Shown: positions 1 through 5,131, counted from the stretch's first letter. The stretch: DNA of 7,700 bases from Bacteroidales bacterium UBA2198 (GCA_002328625.1 DCVC01000205.1:3549-11248); one strand, 5' to 3'. The notes: a model not told the origin generated them from the letters alone. Translations and numbers: made by a program.

Positions 1-419
1 CTGTATCGGGCTGAAAGTATTGCATTTGAAAAACCGCTGCCGTTCAGGGTATAAGAAGGATCAAGGTTGTAATGCTGTGTTTTATTGAAAAAATAGCCGA
101 GTTCCGTTTCAAGGGTAATCCAATTGGCCAGACCGTATCCGATGATACTTCCTGCATAATTATAGTTGGCACTTCTTATCAGATTGAAATCTGAGCGTTT
201 ATCTCCTTCAAAATATTGATTGCCATAATTATACCTGTAAAACGAGATGATCCTTAGCGAATGCTTTTCCAAAACCAGCAGATTGTTTGTTCCCCCCACA
301 GGATTTACTGAAGAGAGGCATTGTGCGGGAGCATGATCAACATGTAACCCAAACACAAGCAGTGAGGTTATTATCAGTTTATTTAACGACAATGAAGATC
401 TCTTTAGATTGAGAAACAT
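1..419 (-). CDS. Outer-membrane beta-barrel protein, N-terminal part (runs off left edge)
   Basis: I read 139 codons from an ATG at 419-417 with no stop before the window edge. The start of the protein is a basic stretch (MFLNLKRSS) followed by a hydrophobic segment (about residues 14-27) and a likely signal-peptidase site near HAPA/QC (residues 29-34). After that comes NPVGGTNNLLVLEKHSLR and alternating, aromatic-rich strands (FYRYNYGNQYF, YNYAGSIIGYGL, WITLETELGYFF), the pattern of a transmembrane beta-barrel. Gly-Tyr-Gly turns and the polar/aromatic alternation fit an outer-membrane channel or transporter-like protein, but I cannot name the family with confidence. The start overlaps the end of the upstream lipoprotein gene by 41 nt in another reading frame, so it is the last visible gene of the operon and is probably translationally coupled. 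The substrate, if any, is unknown. Confidence 0.75.
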   Translation of the reverse strand, partial: MFLNLKRSSLSLNKLIITSLLVFGLHVDHAPAQCLSSVNPVGGTNNLLVLEKHSLRIISFYRYNYGNQYFEGDKRSDFNLIRSANYNYAGSIIGYGLANWITLETELGYFFNKTQHYNLDPSYTLNGSGFSNAILSARY

Positions 420-723
420 TTTTTCCATCACGGACTGTACAGGTAATTGTATTCTTACCTATATGGCATGGTGAAGCCGTATATATAACTTCACTTCCGG
501 AGCCCAGAATATCTCCTGCAGTAGCAGACCAGTAAAAGGTAAGTTTGTATCCGGATGCCACAGCAGAAATTTTTGTTGATCCGCCAGATTCAATAGTATC
601 CTTTTCGGCTTCCAGAGATACAAAAAATAGAGGCTGATCAGGATTTTCCGAACCTCCGTTTTCATCTTTTGTACATGAAACCATTAAGAATAAGAGTATT
701 GATGAAAGGATAAACTTCTTCAT
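379..723 (-). CDS. Small lipoprotein with one Ig/PKD-like domain
   Basis: The 114-residue product has a classic lipoprotein signal peptide: MKK, a hydrophobic core, then the lipobox MVSC with Cys17 as the lipidated residue. An acidic/Gly/Asn linker (about 18-31) follows, as in many Bacteroidota surface lipoproteins. The rest (about 32-114) reads as a single beta-sandwich of the Ig/PKD type. It has an ESGGSTKISAVASG strand pair, FYWSATAGDILGSGSEVIYTA in the usual W-x-A/T-x-G-x-I order, and a closing TITCTVRDGKN strand ending in IFIVVK. Cys86 and Cys95 could form a disulfide. It starts 9 nt after the FISUMP gene stops and overlaps the next gene by 41 nt, so it belongs to the same transcript. 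AGGA lies directly against the ATG, too close to act as a normal ribosome binding site. The likely role is a surface adhesion or accessory protein, which is inference. Confidence 0.82.
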   Translation of the reverse strand: MKKFILSSILLFLMVSCTKDENGGSENPDQPLFFVSLEAEKDTIESGGSTKISAVASGYKLTFYWSATAGDILGSGSEVIYTASPCHIGKNTITCTVRDGKNVSQSKEIFIVVK

Positions 724-732
724 TCCTGTATC

Positions 733-1632
733 TTATTTATCTTTTATACAACGGATCGAAAATGCATAAGTTTTTGGGAAAGTATTGTATCTTCCTACGG
801 TGCTGATCGCTATATCAAGGCAACGACGCCAGGCATACTGCCCTGATTCGGTAGATGTCCAGATATATTCGTACTGGTTGAGCAGGTTGTAAGTTCCACT
901 ACTTGTGCGCCTTCCGGCATAAAGAGCTTCATAACCCGATTCACCTCCTTTTCCGAGCTTTGTACCAACACCCTGACCACGCCAGGCATTTGAAATATCA
1001 GCTTCCTGAGATGTCATACCCAGTTGCATTTCAAGGATTTTCCATTCCTCGTCGGAAGGGATGTGCCAGCCGGCAGGGCAAATTCCCTGAGCTTTTTCCA
1101 TAACTGAACCGTTCATTGCAACATCCCATGTATAAAGCTTTCCGAAGGTTTCGGCATTCTTCTGTTCGTCGTTATATGAGTAACTTATTATTTCTGTACT
1201 ATCAGGTGCAAATGATACCCTCAGGTTCTGCTTCATCCATATCTGATCACCGATTTTAACGGTTGTGTAAATATTTCCTTCGATATCTAGGACTGCATTT
1301 TCCGGTATAGGTTGTTTAACCATTACACTTCCTGTGGCGGTTGAATCAATTGCATCTTTCACGATAACTGAATAAACTCCGGCCGTCAGTCCTTCAATAT
1401 CTTTTGTTGCCGAACCATTAGACCAGCTGTAACTGTATGGAGGAGAGCCACCTGTAACCTCAAGTCTGATCGATCCGTCAGATCCCAGAAAAGTAGTCAC
1501 ATCAATGCTGATGAGCTCTATTGATAATGGTTCTACTGAACCTGGTTCTGTTTCCGGGCTGCAACAATAAAATAACCCCAGAAAGAGAATTGGAACTAGA
1601 GTTATTTTTATAAAATAATTTACCCGGCACAT
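733..1632 (-). CDS. Lipoprotein with SprB repeat and FISUMP (Fib_succ_major) domain
   Basis: The 299-residue protein has a signal peptide (about 1-24) ending in FYCC. Cys23 or Cys24 would be the lipid anchor, but a Tyr in front of the Cys is atypical for a lipobox. Residues about 50-94 match a SprB repeat: GSDGSIRLEVTGGSPPYSYSW, then DIEGLTAGVYSVIVKDA. Residues about 115-298 are a FISUMP (Fibrobacter succinogenes major paralogous) domain, with IGDQIWMKQNL (127-137), GKLYTWD, GICPAGWHIPSDEEW (183-197), YIWTSTES (256-263) and the terminal FSIRCIKDK. Cys185, Cys271 and Cys295 may form disulfides. Both domain families occur in cell-surface proteins, and SprB repeats are known from gliding adhesins of Bacteroidota. 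No type IX sorting tail is visible; the FISUMP domain runs to the C-terminus, so lipid anchoring is the likely surface attachment. It follows the DUF1573 gene after 20 nt. The start is the only ATG ahead of the signal peptide. Confidence 0.88.
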   Translation of the reverse strand: MCRVNYFIKITLVPILFLGLFYCCSPETEPGSVEPLSIELISIDVTTFLGSDGSIRLEVTGGSPPYSYSWSNGSATKDIEGLTAGVYSVIVKDAIDSTATGSVMVKQPIPENAVLDIEGNIYTTVKIGDQIWMKQNLRVSFAPDSTEIISYSYNDEQKNAETFGKLYTWDVAMNGSVMEKAQGICPAGWHIPSDEEWKILEMQLGMTSQEADISNAWRGQGVGTKLGKGGESGYEALYAGRRTSSGTYNLLNQYEYIWTSTESGQYAWRRCLDIAISTVGRYNTFPKTYAFSIRCIKDK

Positions 1633-1652
1633 GAAAATATTTTATATGAAAC

Positions 1653-2111
1653 TTATTTTGCTTTAATCACATCACCCCTTATTCTTAATTCAACTTCTCC
1701 GTTCACTGCATTTGATTGCACCGTAATGGTTTTATTGAAAGCACCTTTCACTTTAGTATTGTATTCAACTCTTAAGGAATCTTTTACACCACTGCCCATC
1801 GGGCTTTTTGGCCATTTGGGAACCGCACAGCCACAGGAAGTCCGCACATTTGTGATAACCAGTGGCAACTTACCTTCATTTGAAAATACAAAATAATGCA
1901 CAGCATCTTCTCCAGATTTGATAATACCAAAGTCATAATCAGTCTCTGCAAATGTTATCCTTGGCCGATCAGATAAATCTTTCTTTTCTGCAGGTTCTTC
2001 GGTACAGGAAAATGCTGGCAATAAACCAGTAAAAAACAAGACCGTGATCAAAATGATTATACTCAAGATCCGACTAACTTTAAAAGGTTTATTGTATATC
2101 AACTTACTCAT
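1653..2111 (-). CDS. DUF1573-domain lipoprotein
   Basis: The 152-residue protein begins with a cytoplasmic basic stretch and a long hydrophobic segment (about 15-33), then a lipobox-like AFSC with Cys36 as the anchor. The remainder is a complete DUF1573 domain, an Ig-like fold common in Bacteroidota envelope proteins. It shows YDFGIIKSGEDAVHYFVFSN (59-78), GKLPLVITNVRTSCGCAVP (80-98) with the signature Cys-Gly-Cys, the trailing W-P-K-S-P, VEYNTKVKGAFNKTITVQSN, and a final ELRIRGDV strand. No enzymatic role is established for this family. It is the first gene of the minus-strand operon, with a strong promoter match 40-70 nt upstream. No Shine-Dalgarno is seen before the ATG, which is normal for this phylum. 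Some DUF1573 genes lie near outer-membrane or redox genes, so a link with the barrel protein at the end of the operon is possible but unproven. Confidence 0.9.
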   Translation of the reverse strand: MSKLIYNKPFKVSRILSIIILITVLFFTGLLPAFSCTEEPAEKKDLSDRPRITFAETDYDFGIIKSGEDAVHYFVFSNEGKLPLVITNVRTSCGCAVPKWPKSPMGSGVKDSLRVEYNTKVKGAFNKTITVQSNAVNGEVELRIRGDVIKAK

Positions 2112-2152
2112 AGGAATATGAATATTAACAAAATGAGAAATATCCTAAAAGT

Positions 2153-2183
2153 CAAATTTACAATATTAGCATGTAAAATCAAA
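2153..2183 (-). promoter_or_regulatory. Promoter of the DUF1573-FISUMP-Ig-barrel operon
   Basis: Read on the minus strand, TTTG at 2183-2180 is followed by 19 bp and then TAAATTTG at 2160-2153. This is a full match to the Bacteroidota primary promoter (-33 TTTG, -7 TAnnTTTG). Transcription would begin near 2146, about 35 nt ahead of the DUF1573 start codon. No other element this good lies between the four genes, so they probably share this transcript. Confidence 0.65.
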
Positions 2184-2271
2184 TAAATAATACCGGATCA
2201 ATAAACGCAAAAAGACTTGAGCATAGTAAATTCTCCCAGGCAACATCATAAAAGCTAACAGAAAAATCCTT

Positions 2272-2299
2272 GACAATAGAATTAAGCTATTGAAGTCAA
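2272..2299. repeat. Imperfect inverted repeat between the divergent promoters
   Basis: CAATAG (2274-2279) and CTATTG (2287-2292) form a perfect 6-bp stem around the 7-nt loop AATTAAG. TTGAC on the left and GTCAA on the right extend it past a bulge. It lies in the gap between the two divergent promoters and is not followed by a T run, so it is more likely a protein-binding or structural site than a terminator. Chance is possible in such AT-rich DNA. Confidence 0.3.
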
Positions 2300-2334
2300 T
2301 TATTCATCAATTTCTGGCTGCCTGATAAATTTTA

Positions 2335-2366
2335 TTTGACTTGTATCACGAGCTTTCTTAACTTTG
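2335..2366 (+). promoter_or_regulatory. Promoter reading into the gene relic and the GH130 gene
   Basis: TTTG at 2335-2338, a 20-bp spacer and TAACTTTG at 2359-2366 match the Bacteroidota consensus. Transcription would start near 2373. The GH130 start codon is about 185 nt further on, an unusually long leader, whereas the relic start codon (2385) is only about 12 nt away. The placement suggests that this promoter originally served the relic gene. Confidence 0.6.
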
Positions 2367-2384
2367 TAATACTGAAACACAAAC

Positions 2385-2499
2385 ATGGCAAGCCTTATTC
2401 CGGGTTACGAATGCAACTCTACCTATGCTTAAATACAATCACACTGTTTTTCGTAAACGATCGAGGTATAAGGATCTGCTGAGGGAAGCCCGACTGTAA
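2385..2499 (+). pseudogene. Relic of a TIR-like/TPR-type protein gene, internally deleted
   Basis: From the ATG at 2385 the sequence reads MASLIPGYE and then CNSTYA before a stop at 2430-2432. As I recall, an opening of the type M-x-SLIPGYEYDIFISYRQKD is characteristic of a Bacteroidota family of large proteins with an N-terminal TIR-like region and TPR repeats, often annotated as adenylate cyclase-like. Just downstream in another frame, 2425-2499 reads MLKYNHTVFRK, then RSRYKDLLREARL and a stop. This resembles the C-terminal tail of the same proteins (a D-P-R-Y/F-x-x-LL-x-x-A/M ending). The simplest reading is a gene reduced to its first nine codons plus about 24-28 last codons by a large deletion and a frameshift. 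The assignment rests on short matches recalled from memory, not on a search. Confidence 0.45.
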
Positions 2500-2557
2500 T
2501 AAAAGGCTATAAGCACAACCAGGATTCCGACAAAACCAGAAACGAATAAAGGACAAA

Positions 2558-3655
2558 ATGAAACTTAGATTTATTATACCATGCTTATTGATTTTATCAG
2601 GATGTACTATTAATATATCAAAAGAAAAACCAGAAGCCGATAAAGCAGGAGGCTGGGCTTTGATCGGTTTTGTAAAGGCTGATAGTATAAATCCAATCTT
2701 AGAACCGTCATCTGATAAGGCTTTCCTTTGTCCTGTCAGTAAAAAGGAAGTAATATGGGAAGAAAGAAATGTACTCAATCCTGCCGCAATCGTTAAGGAT
2801 GGATTAGTGTATCTTATTTACAGGGCACAGGACATGGAAATGACATCAAGACTGGGGTTAGCTGTAAGCGAAGATGGATTACAGTTTAAGAAGCTAGCTG
2901 ATCCTGTCCTATATCCCGACAATGACAATATGCAGGAATATGAATGGAAGGGAGGTGTTGAAGATCCACGGATAGTAGAGGGAGAAGAAGGCAAATATAT
3001 TATGACCTACACTGCATATGACGGCAAAACAGCCAGACTCTGTCTGGCAAGTTCAAAAGACCTGAAAACATGGGTAAAGCACGGCCTGGTATTGGGTGAA
3101 GAAAAATACAGGGATACGTGGTCAAAGTCAGGTGCAATCGTGTCCAAAATGGAACAGGGCAGGATTATTGCTACGAAAATCAAAGGTAAGTATTGGATGT
3201 ATTTTGGTGATACCGACCTGTTTATGGCAACTTCCGAAGACCTTATACATTGGGTTACAGCAGAAAACGAAGAAAGTAAAAAAATGATATCTGTATTGAA
3301 TCCACGTCCGGGTTATTTTGACAGCCGTCTGGTGGAGCCGGGACCATATGCTCTGATACAGGAAGATGGAATATTGCTGATATATAATGCCAGTAATGCC
3401 TCAAATTACAACGACCCGGATTTACCAGAATTTACATATTCAGGCGGGCAGGCTTTATATGATAAAAATAATCCTTACAAGATGATTGACCGGATGGATA
3501 GCAATTTCATACGTCCTGAAAAACCGTACGAAAAAACAGGAGAAGTTAACGAAGTCTGCTTTGTAGAAGGATTGGTCTTCTTTAGAAATCAGTGGCTTCT
3601 CTACTATGGAACGGCCGATTCAAAGATAGCGGTTGCAATAAAAAAGGATGATTAG
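2558..3655 (+). CDS. GH130-family glycoside hydrolase/phosphorylase lipoprotein
   Basis: The 365-residue protein starts with a signal peptide ending in a perfect lipobox, LSGC (Cys16). The rest is a five-bladed beta-propeller of GH130 type: NPILEP (45-50), VLNPAAIVKDGLVYLIYRAQD (72-92), SRLGLAVSEDGLQF, the hallmark GGVEDPRIV (132-140) with Asp136 at the position usually assigned as general acid, YIMTYTAYDG (147-156), GKYWMYFGD (210-218), RPGYFDSRLVEPGP (250-263), GILLIYN and LLYYGTADS (347-355). GH130 enzymes are beta-mannoside phosphorylases or mannosidases. Which of these this is, and its linkage, cannot be decided by eye. Its lipid anchor places it at the periplasmic or outer face, which favours hydrolysis over phosphorolysis (inference). 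AAAGGA at 2548-2553 lies 4 nt ahead of the ATG, a rather good ribosome site for this phylum. No SusC/SusD pair or other glycan gene is next to it. Confidence 0.92.
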   Translation: MKLRFIIPCLLILSGCTINISKEKPEADKAGGWALIGFVKADSINPILEPSSDKAFLCPVSKKEVIWEERNVLNPAAIVKDGLVYLIYRAQDMEMTSRLGLAVSEDGLQFKKLADPVLYPDNDNMQEYEWKGGVEDPRIVEGEEGKYIMTYTAYDGKTARLCLASSKDLKTWVKHGLVLGEEKYRDTWSKSGAIVSKMEQGRIIATKIKGKYWMYFGDTDLFMATSEDLIHWVTAENEESKKMISVLNPRPGYFDSRLVEPGPYALIQEDGILLIYNASNASNYNDPDLPEFTYSGGQALYDKNNPYKMIDRMDSNFIRPEKPYEKTGEVNEVCFVEGLVFFRNQWLLYYGTADSKIAVAIKKDD

Positions 3656-3668
3656 ATGCAGAGACCTT

Positions 3669-4229
3669 TTATATAGTACGCCCTTTGAATATCCTTGAAT
3701 TATATACTGTCGCAAGACGCCCTTCCCAGGTAAGCCTGCCTGGCCCTAATCCTGAAATAGTCGCTGTCGCACGATTGTTTGAAGAAATAGTCAGGTAAAT
3801 ATCGTAGTATCCTATATTTGTCAGCAGGCTGAACTGTACCCTGTAACTTAATTTCTTAGGATCCTTGTAAACATCCCATTTCCCTATTCTTCCTTCAGCG
3901 GTAACACCTCCAACTCCATTATATCCAAGGCTATAGCTCGAACCGGTCTGCAAAACGCCTGTAGTTCCGTTAACTTTCACAAAATTAATATTGGATTGCA
4001 CTGGTATCCTGTCGCCAATTCGATTCTGAAGATAATCTGCTTCAAGTACAAAACTCCTTAAACTTATGAGAGAATCCAAAATATGGTAGTTGGCAGTCAA
4101 CTGTGCTTTTCTTGCCTCCTTACGCTCCTTACTGTTTAATTTAATATCCTGGGAATGACTATTGGCAGATATCATTAAAAATCCGAAGATTCCAATTAAG
4201 GTGACGATATTTATTTTTATTGCTTTCAT
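3669..4229 (-). CDS. DUF4251 secreted protein
   Basis: The 186-residue protein has a signal peptide (about 1-26, likely cleaved after SANSHS or SHSQ). A charged segment LNSKERKEARKAQ (31-43) follows, then a DUF4251 domain: FVLEADYLQNRIGDRIPV (60-77), INFVKVNG, GYNGVGGVTAEGRI (102-115), a beta-strand run ending in TNIGYYDIYLTI (137-148), and ATATISGLGPGRLTWEG (154-170). This family is found in Bacteroidota, and its function is unknown. No lipobox Cys is present, so it is probably periplasmic. It is convergent with the GH130 gene with only 13 nt between the stops and no clear terminator in between. Upstream on its own strand, a near-promoter reads TATTATTTG with one base too many. The ATG at 4229-4227 is the only one giving the signal peptide. 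Confidence 0.88.
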   Translation of the reverse strand: MKAIKINIVTLIGIFGFLMISANSHSQDIKLNSKERKEARKAQLTANYHILDSLISLRSFVLEADYLQNRIGDRIPVQSNINFVKVNGTTGVLQTGSSYSLGYNGVGGVTAEGRIGKWDVYKDPKKLSYRVQFSLLTNIGYYDIYLTISSNNRATATISGLGPGRLTWEGRLATVYNSRIFKGRTI

Positions 4230-4364
4230 AACTTCTGATTTTAGTTCTCTTTACATAGTACAAATAATATACCATACTAAGAGAATCATGTCATGAAAGG
4301 CTTTATTAAACATACTTTAAGAATTTGGATGCAAATGCCGATGGCTGATGGAAATCAGATTAGC

Positions 4365-4562
4365 CTATTTGTAATATCCACTCAACTCTCTTTCAGCATA
4401 GTACCAATTATCCAGTTCATTAAAAGAAGAATTGACATTCTCCTGATATACCTCAAATGCTCTGTTGCGAATATCTTCCTCGGAAATTATGATCATTGTT
4501 TCTTCGGATTTTATTGTTATGGGATTCCTGCTTTTTTTTGTTTTATTAATTGTTTTTGCCAT
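4365..4562 (-). CDS. Small DUF2934-like protein
   Basis: The 65-residue product has a Lys-rich N-terminus (about 1-19, KTINKTKKSRNP) and a C-terminal region that resembles DUF2934: EEDIRNRAFEVYQEN (28-42), then ELDNWYYAERELSGYY (49-64). In that family an I-R-x-R-A-Y/F-E motif is followed by a W-x-x-A-E-R-E-L helix. It has no signal peptide or membrane segment, so it should be cytoplasmic. The function of the family is unknown; the basic tail could bind nucleic acid, which is inference. The opposite strand is also open (4293-4631), but that translation shows no family features. No ribosome site is visible before the ATG. A 16-bp palindrome lies about 32 nt upstream and contains TATATTTTG, one base longer than a -7 element. 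Confidence 0.75.
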   Translation of the reverse strand: MAKTINKTKKSRNPITIKSEETMIIISEEDIRNRAFEVYQENVNSSFNELDNWYYAERELSGYYK

Positions 4563-4593
4563 TATGAAGAATTTAGTTTATTGACACTAACTT

Positions 4594-4609
4594 CAAAATA
4601 TATATTTTG
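4594..4609. repeat. 16-bp perfect palindrome upstream of the DUF2934 gene
   Basis: CAAAATATATATTTTG is exactly self-complementary. It lies 32 nt upstream of the DUF2934 start codon, where the core promoter would be, so it could be an operator or a bidirectional -7-like element. AT-rich DNA makes a chance palindrome plausible. Confidence 0.35.
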
Positions 4610-4631
4610 TAAGGTACAAAAAAAATATTGA

Positions 4632-4837
4632 TAATCCTAATATAATTAATTTATTTTGAAATATTTACAACAAGTTTTATGAATCATTTTCTTTCTGGAG
4701 ATATCGAAGAGGCAGGTTAAGCATATGCGATTTGGCGAAGGCTATAAATTAATCCGAAATAAAAATCCAAAATTTGCAGTCAAAGAGTATTATCATTATA
4801 AGTTAGCCTGGTAGTAGGAGAGAATAATACTATTTAC
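4632..4837. other. AT-rich intergenic stretch without a confident gene
   Basis: No recognisable gene lies between the DUF2934 upstream region and the tRNA promoter. Two short frames start with ATG: 13 codons from 4680 (MNHFLSGDIEEAG) and 29 codons from 4725. After its stop, the first frame continues with AYAIWRRL, another stop and INPK, which could be a decayed coding sequence, but I recognise no family. The DNA is AT-rich at its left end and less so to the right. Confidence 0.4.
4725..4814 (+). CDS. Possible small basic peptide, unrecognised
   Basis: The ATG at 4725 opens 29 codons ending at TAG 4812-4814. The peptide begins MRFGEGYKLIRNKNPK and ends EYYHYKLAW. It is rich in Lys, Arg and Tyr and has no signal peptide. 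A weak AGG lies about 11 nt ahead of the ATG. The frame stays open upstream for about 15 codons without another ATG. I recognise no family. It may be a real small protein, a fragment of a decayed gene or chance. It lies just ahead of the tRNA promoter on the same strand. Confidence 0.18.
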   Translation: MRFGEGYKLIRNKNPKFAVKEYYHYKLAW

Positions 4838-4845
4838 TATTTTTG
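4838..4845 (+). promoter_or_regulatory. -7 element of the tRNA-Gly promoter
   Basis: TATTTTTG matches TAnnTTTG and ends 24 nt ahead of the mature tRNA 5' end, giving a predicted start near 4852 and an 18-nt 5' leader. No clear TTTG is seen at the expected -33 position. Confidence 0.5.
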
Positions 4846-4869
4846 CCTGAACCTGAATTATTGTTTTTT

Positions 4870-4941
4870 GCGGGAGTAGCTCAGTGGTAGAGCATCAGCT
4901 TCCCAAGCTGAGGGTCGCGGGTTCGACCCCCGTTTCCCGCT
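4870..4941 (+). tRNA. tRNA-Gly (anticodon CCC)
   Basis: The 72-nt cloverleaf folds fully. The acceptor is GCGGGAG with TTCCCGC (one G-T pair), the D arm GCTC/GAGC with loop AGTGGTA, the anticodon stem TCAGC/GCTGA with the 7-nt loop TTCCCAA, the variable region GGGTC, and the T arm GCGGG/CCCGT (one G-T pair) with loop TTCGACC. The three bases after T33 are CCC, so it reads GGG glycine codons. The discriminator is T. The 3' CCA is not encoded, since CTC follows, and must be added after transcription. It stands alone, with no neighbouring tRNA genes in the window. Confidence 0.95.
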
Positions 4942-4944
4942 CTC

Positions 4945-4972
4945 ATCCTCCGAAGCTTTGGCAAAGGAGGAT
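4945..4972. repeat. Hairpin repeat directly after the tRNA
   Basis: ATCCTCC (4945-4951) and GGAGGAT (4966-4972) form a perfect 7-bp stem around the 14-nt loop GAAGCTTTGGCAAA, only 3 nt past the tRNA. No T run follows, so it is not a canonical terminator. Read on the minus strand it has the form CCTCCTTTGCCAAAGCTTCG followed by GAGG, which resembles a short imperfect palindrome I recall from intergenic regions of other bacterial genomes. It may be a dispersed repeat or a tRNA 3' processing or attenuation hairpin. Confidence 0.45.
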
Positions 4973-4975
4973 CTC

Positions 4976-5020
4976 ACTCACTTAATCTGCCAACTGACGG
5001 AGAAAGTGGGTTTATTTTTC
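4976..5020 (+). terminator. Likely terminator of the tRNA transcript
   Basis: ACTCACTT (4976-4983) pairs with AAGTGGGT (5004-5011) with one G-T pair, leaving a 20-nt loop. The 3' arm runs directly into TTTATTTTTC. The stem is 8 bp and the T tract good, but the loop is long. It is the best terminator-like structure between the tRNA and the next gene. Confidence 0.4.
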
Positions 5021-5064
5021 TACCAGACGGGTTTTGCAGTAAATATTGATTTTCAGGTAGAAAA
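5016..5064. repeat. 9-bp inverted repeat over the promoter of the next lipoprotein gene
   Basis: TTTTCTACC (5016-5024) and GGTAGAAAA (5056-5064) are perfectly complementary with 31 nt between them. The right arm ends 4 nt before the -7 element at 5069, and the -33 TTG lies inside the loop. It could be an operator or simply part of the terminator region. Confidence 0.3.
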
Positions 5065-5076
5065 TTTCTAATTTTG
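5046..5076 (+). promoter_or_regulatory. Promoter of the YD-like lipoprotein gene
   Basis: TTG at 5046-5048, a 20-bp spacer and TAATTTTG at 5069-5076 match the Bacteroidota consensus, with a shortened -33. The expected transcription start is near 5083, giving a leader of about 49 nt. Confidence 0.55.
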
Positions 5077-5131
5077 GAAATGATATCGGCTTGATTTTTG
5101 CTGTTAAATAATTAACACTAAAACTGATGCC

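Noticed and set aside
2373..2557. Riboswitch in the long GH130 leader
   Set aside because: No conserved aptamer motif or terminator/anti-terminator pair is visible; relic coding sequence explains the length better.
2419..2778. 119-codon open frame on the minus strand over the GH130 5' end
   Set aside because: It overlaps the GH130 signal peptide and first propeller blade antisense, and shows no signal, motif or upstream promoter.
3656..3668. Bidirectional terminator between the convergent GH130 and DUF4251 genes
   Set aside because: Only 13 nt separate the stops and no stem with flanking A/T runs is found there.
4293..4631. 112-codon open frame on the plus strand
   Set aside because: It lies antisense to the DUF2934-like gene, its translation is Cys/Phe/Ile-rich with no family features, and the opposite strand gives a recognisable motif.
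4870..4972. tRNA-Gly as an attachment site of an integrated element
   Set aside because: No integrase, relaxase or phage gene is present and I see no second copy of the tRNA 3' end in the window.
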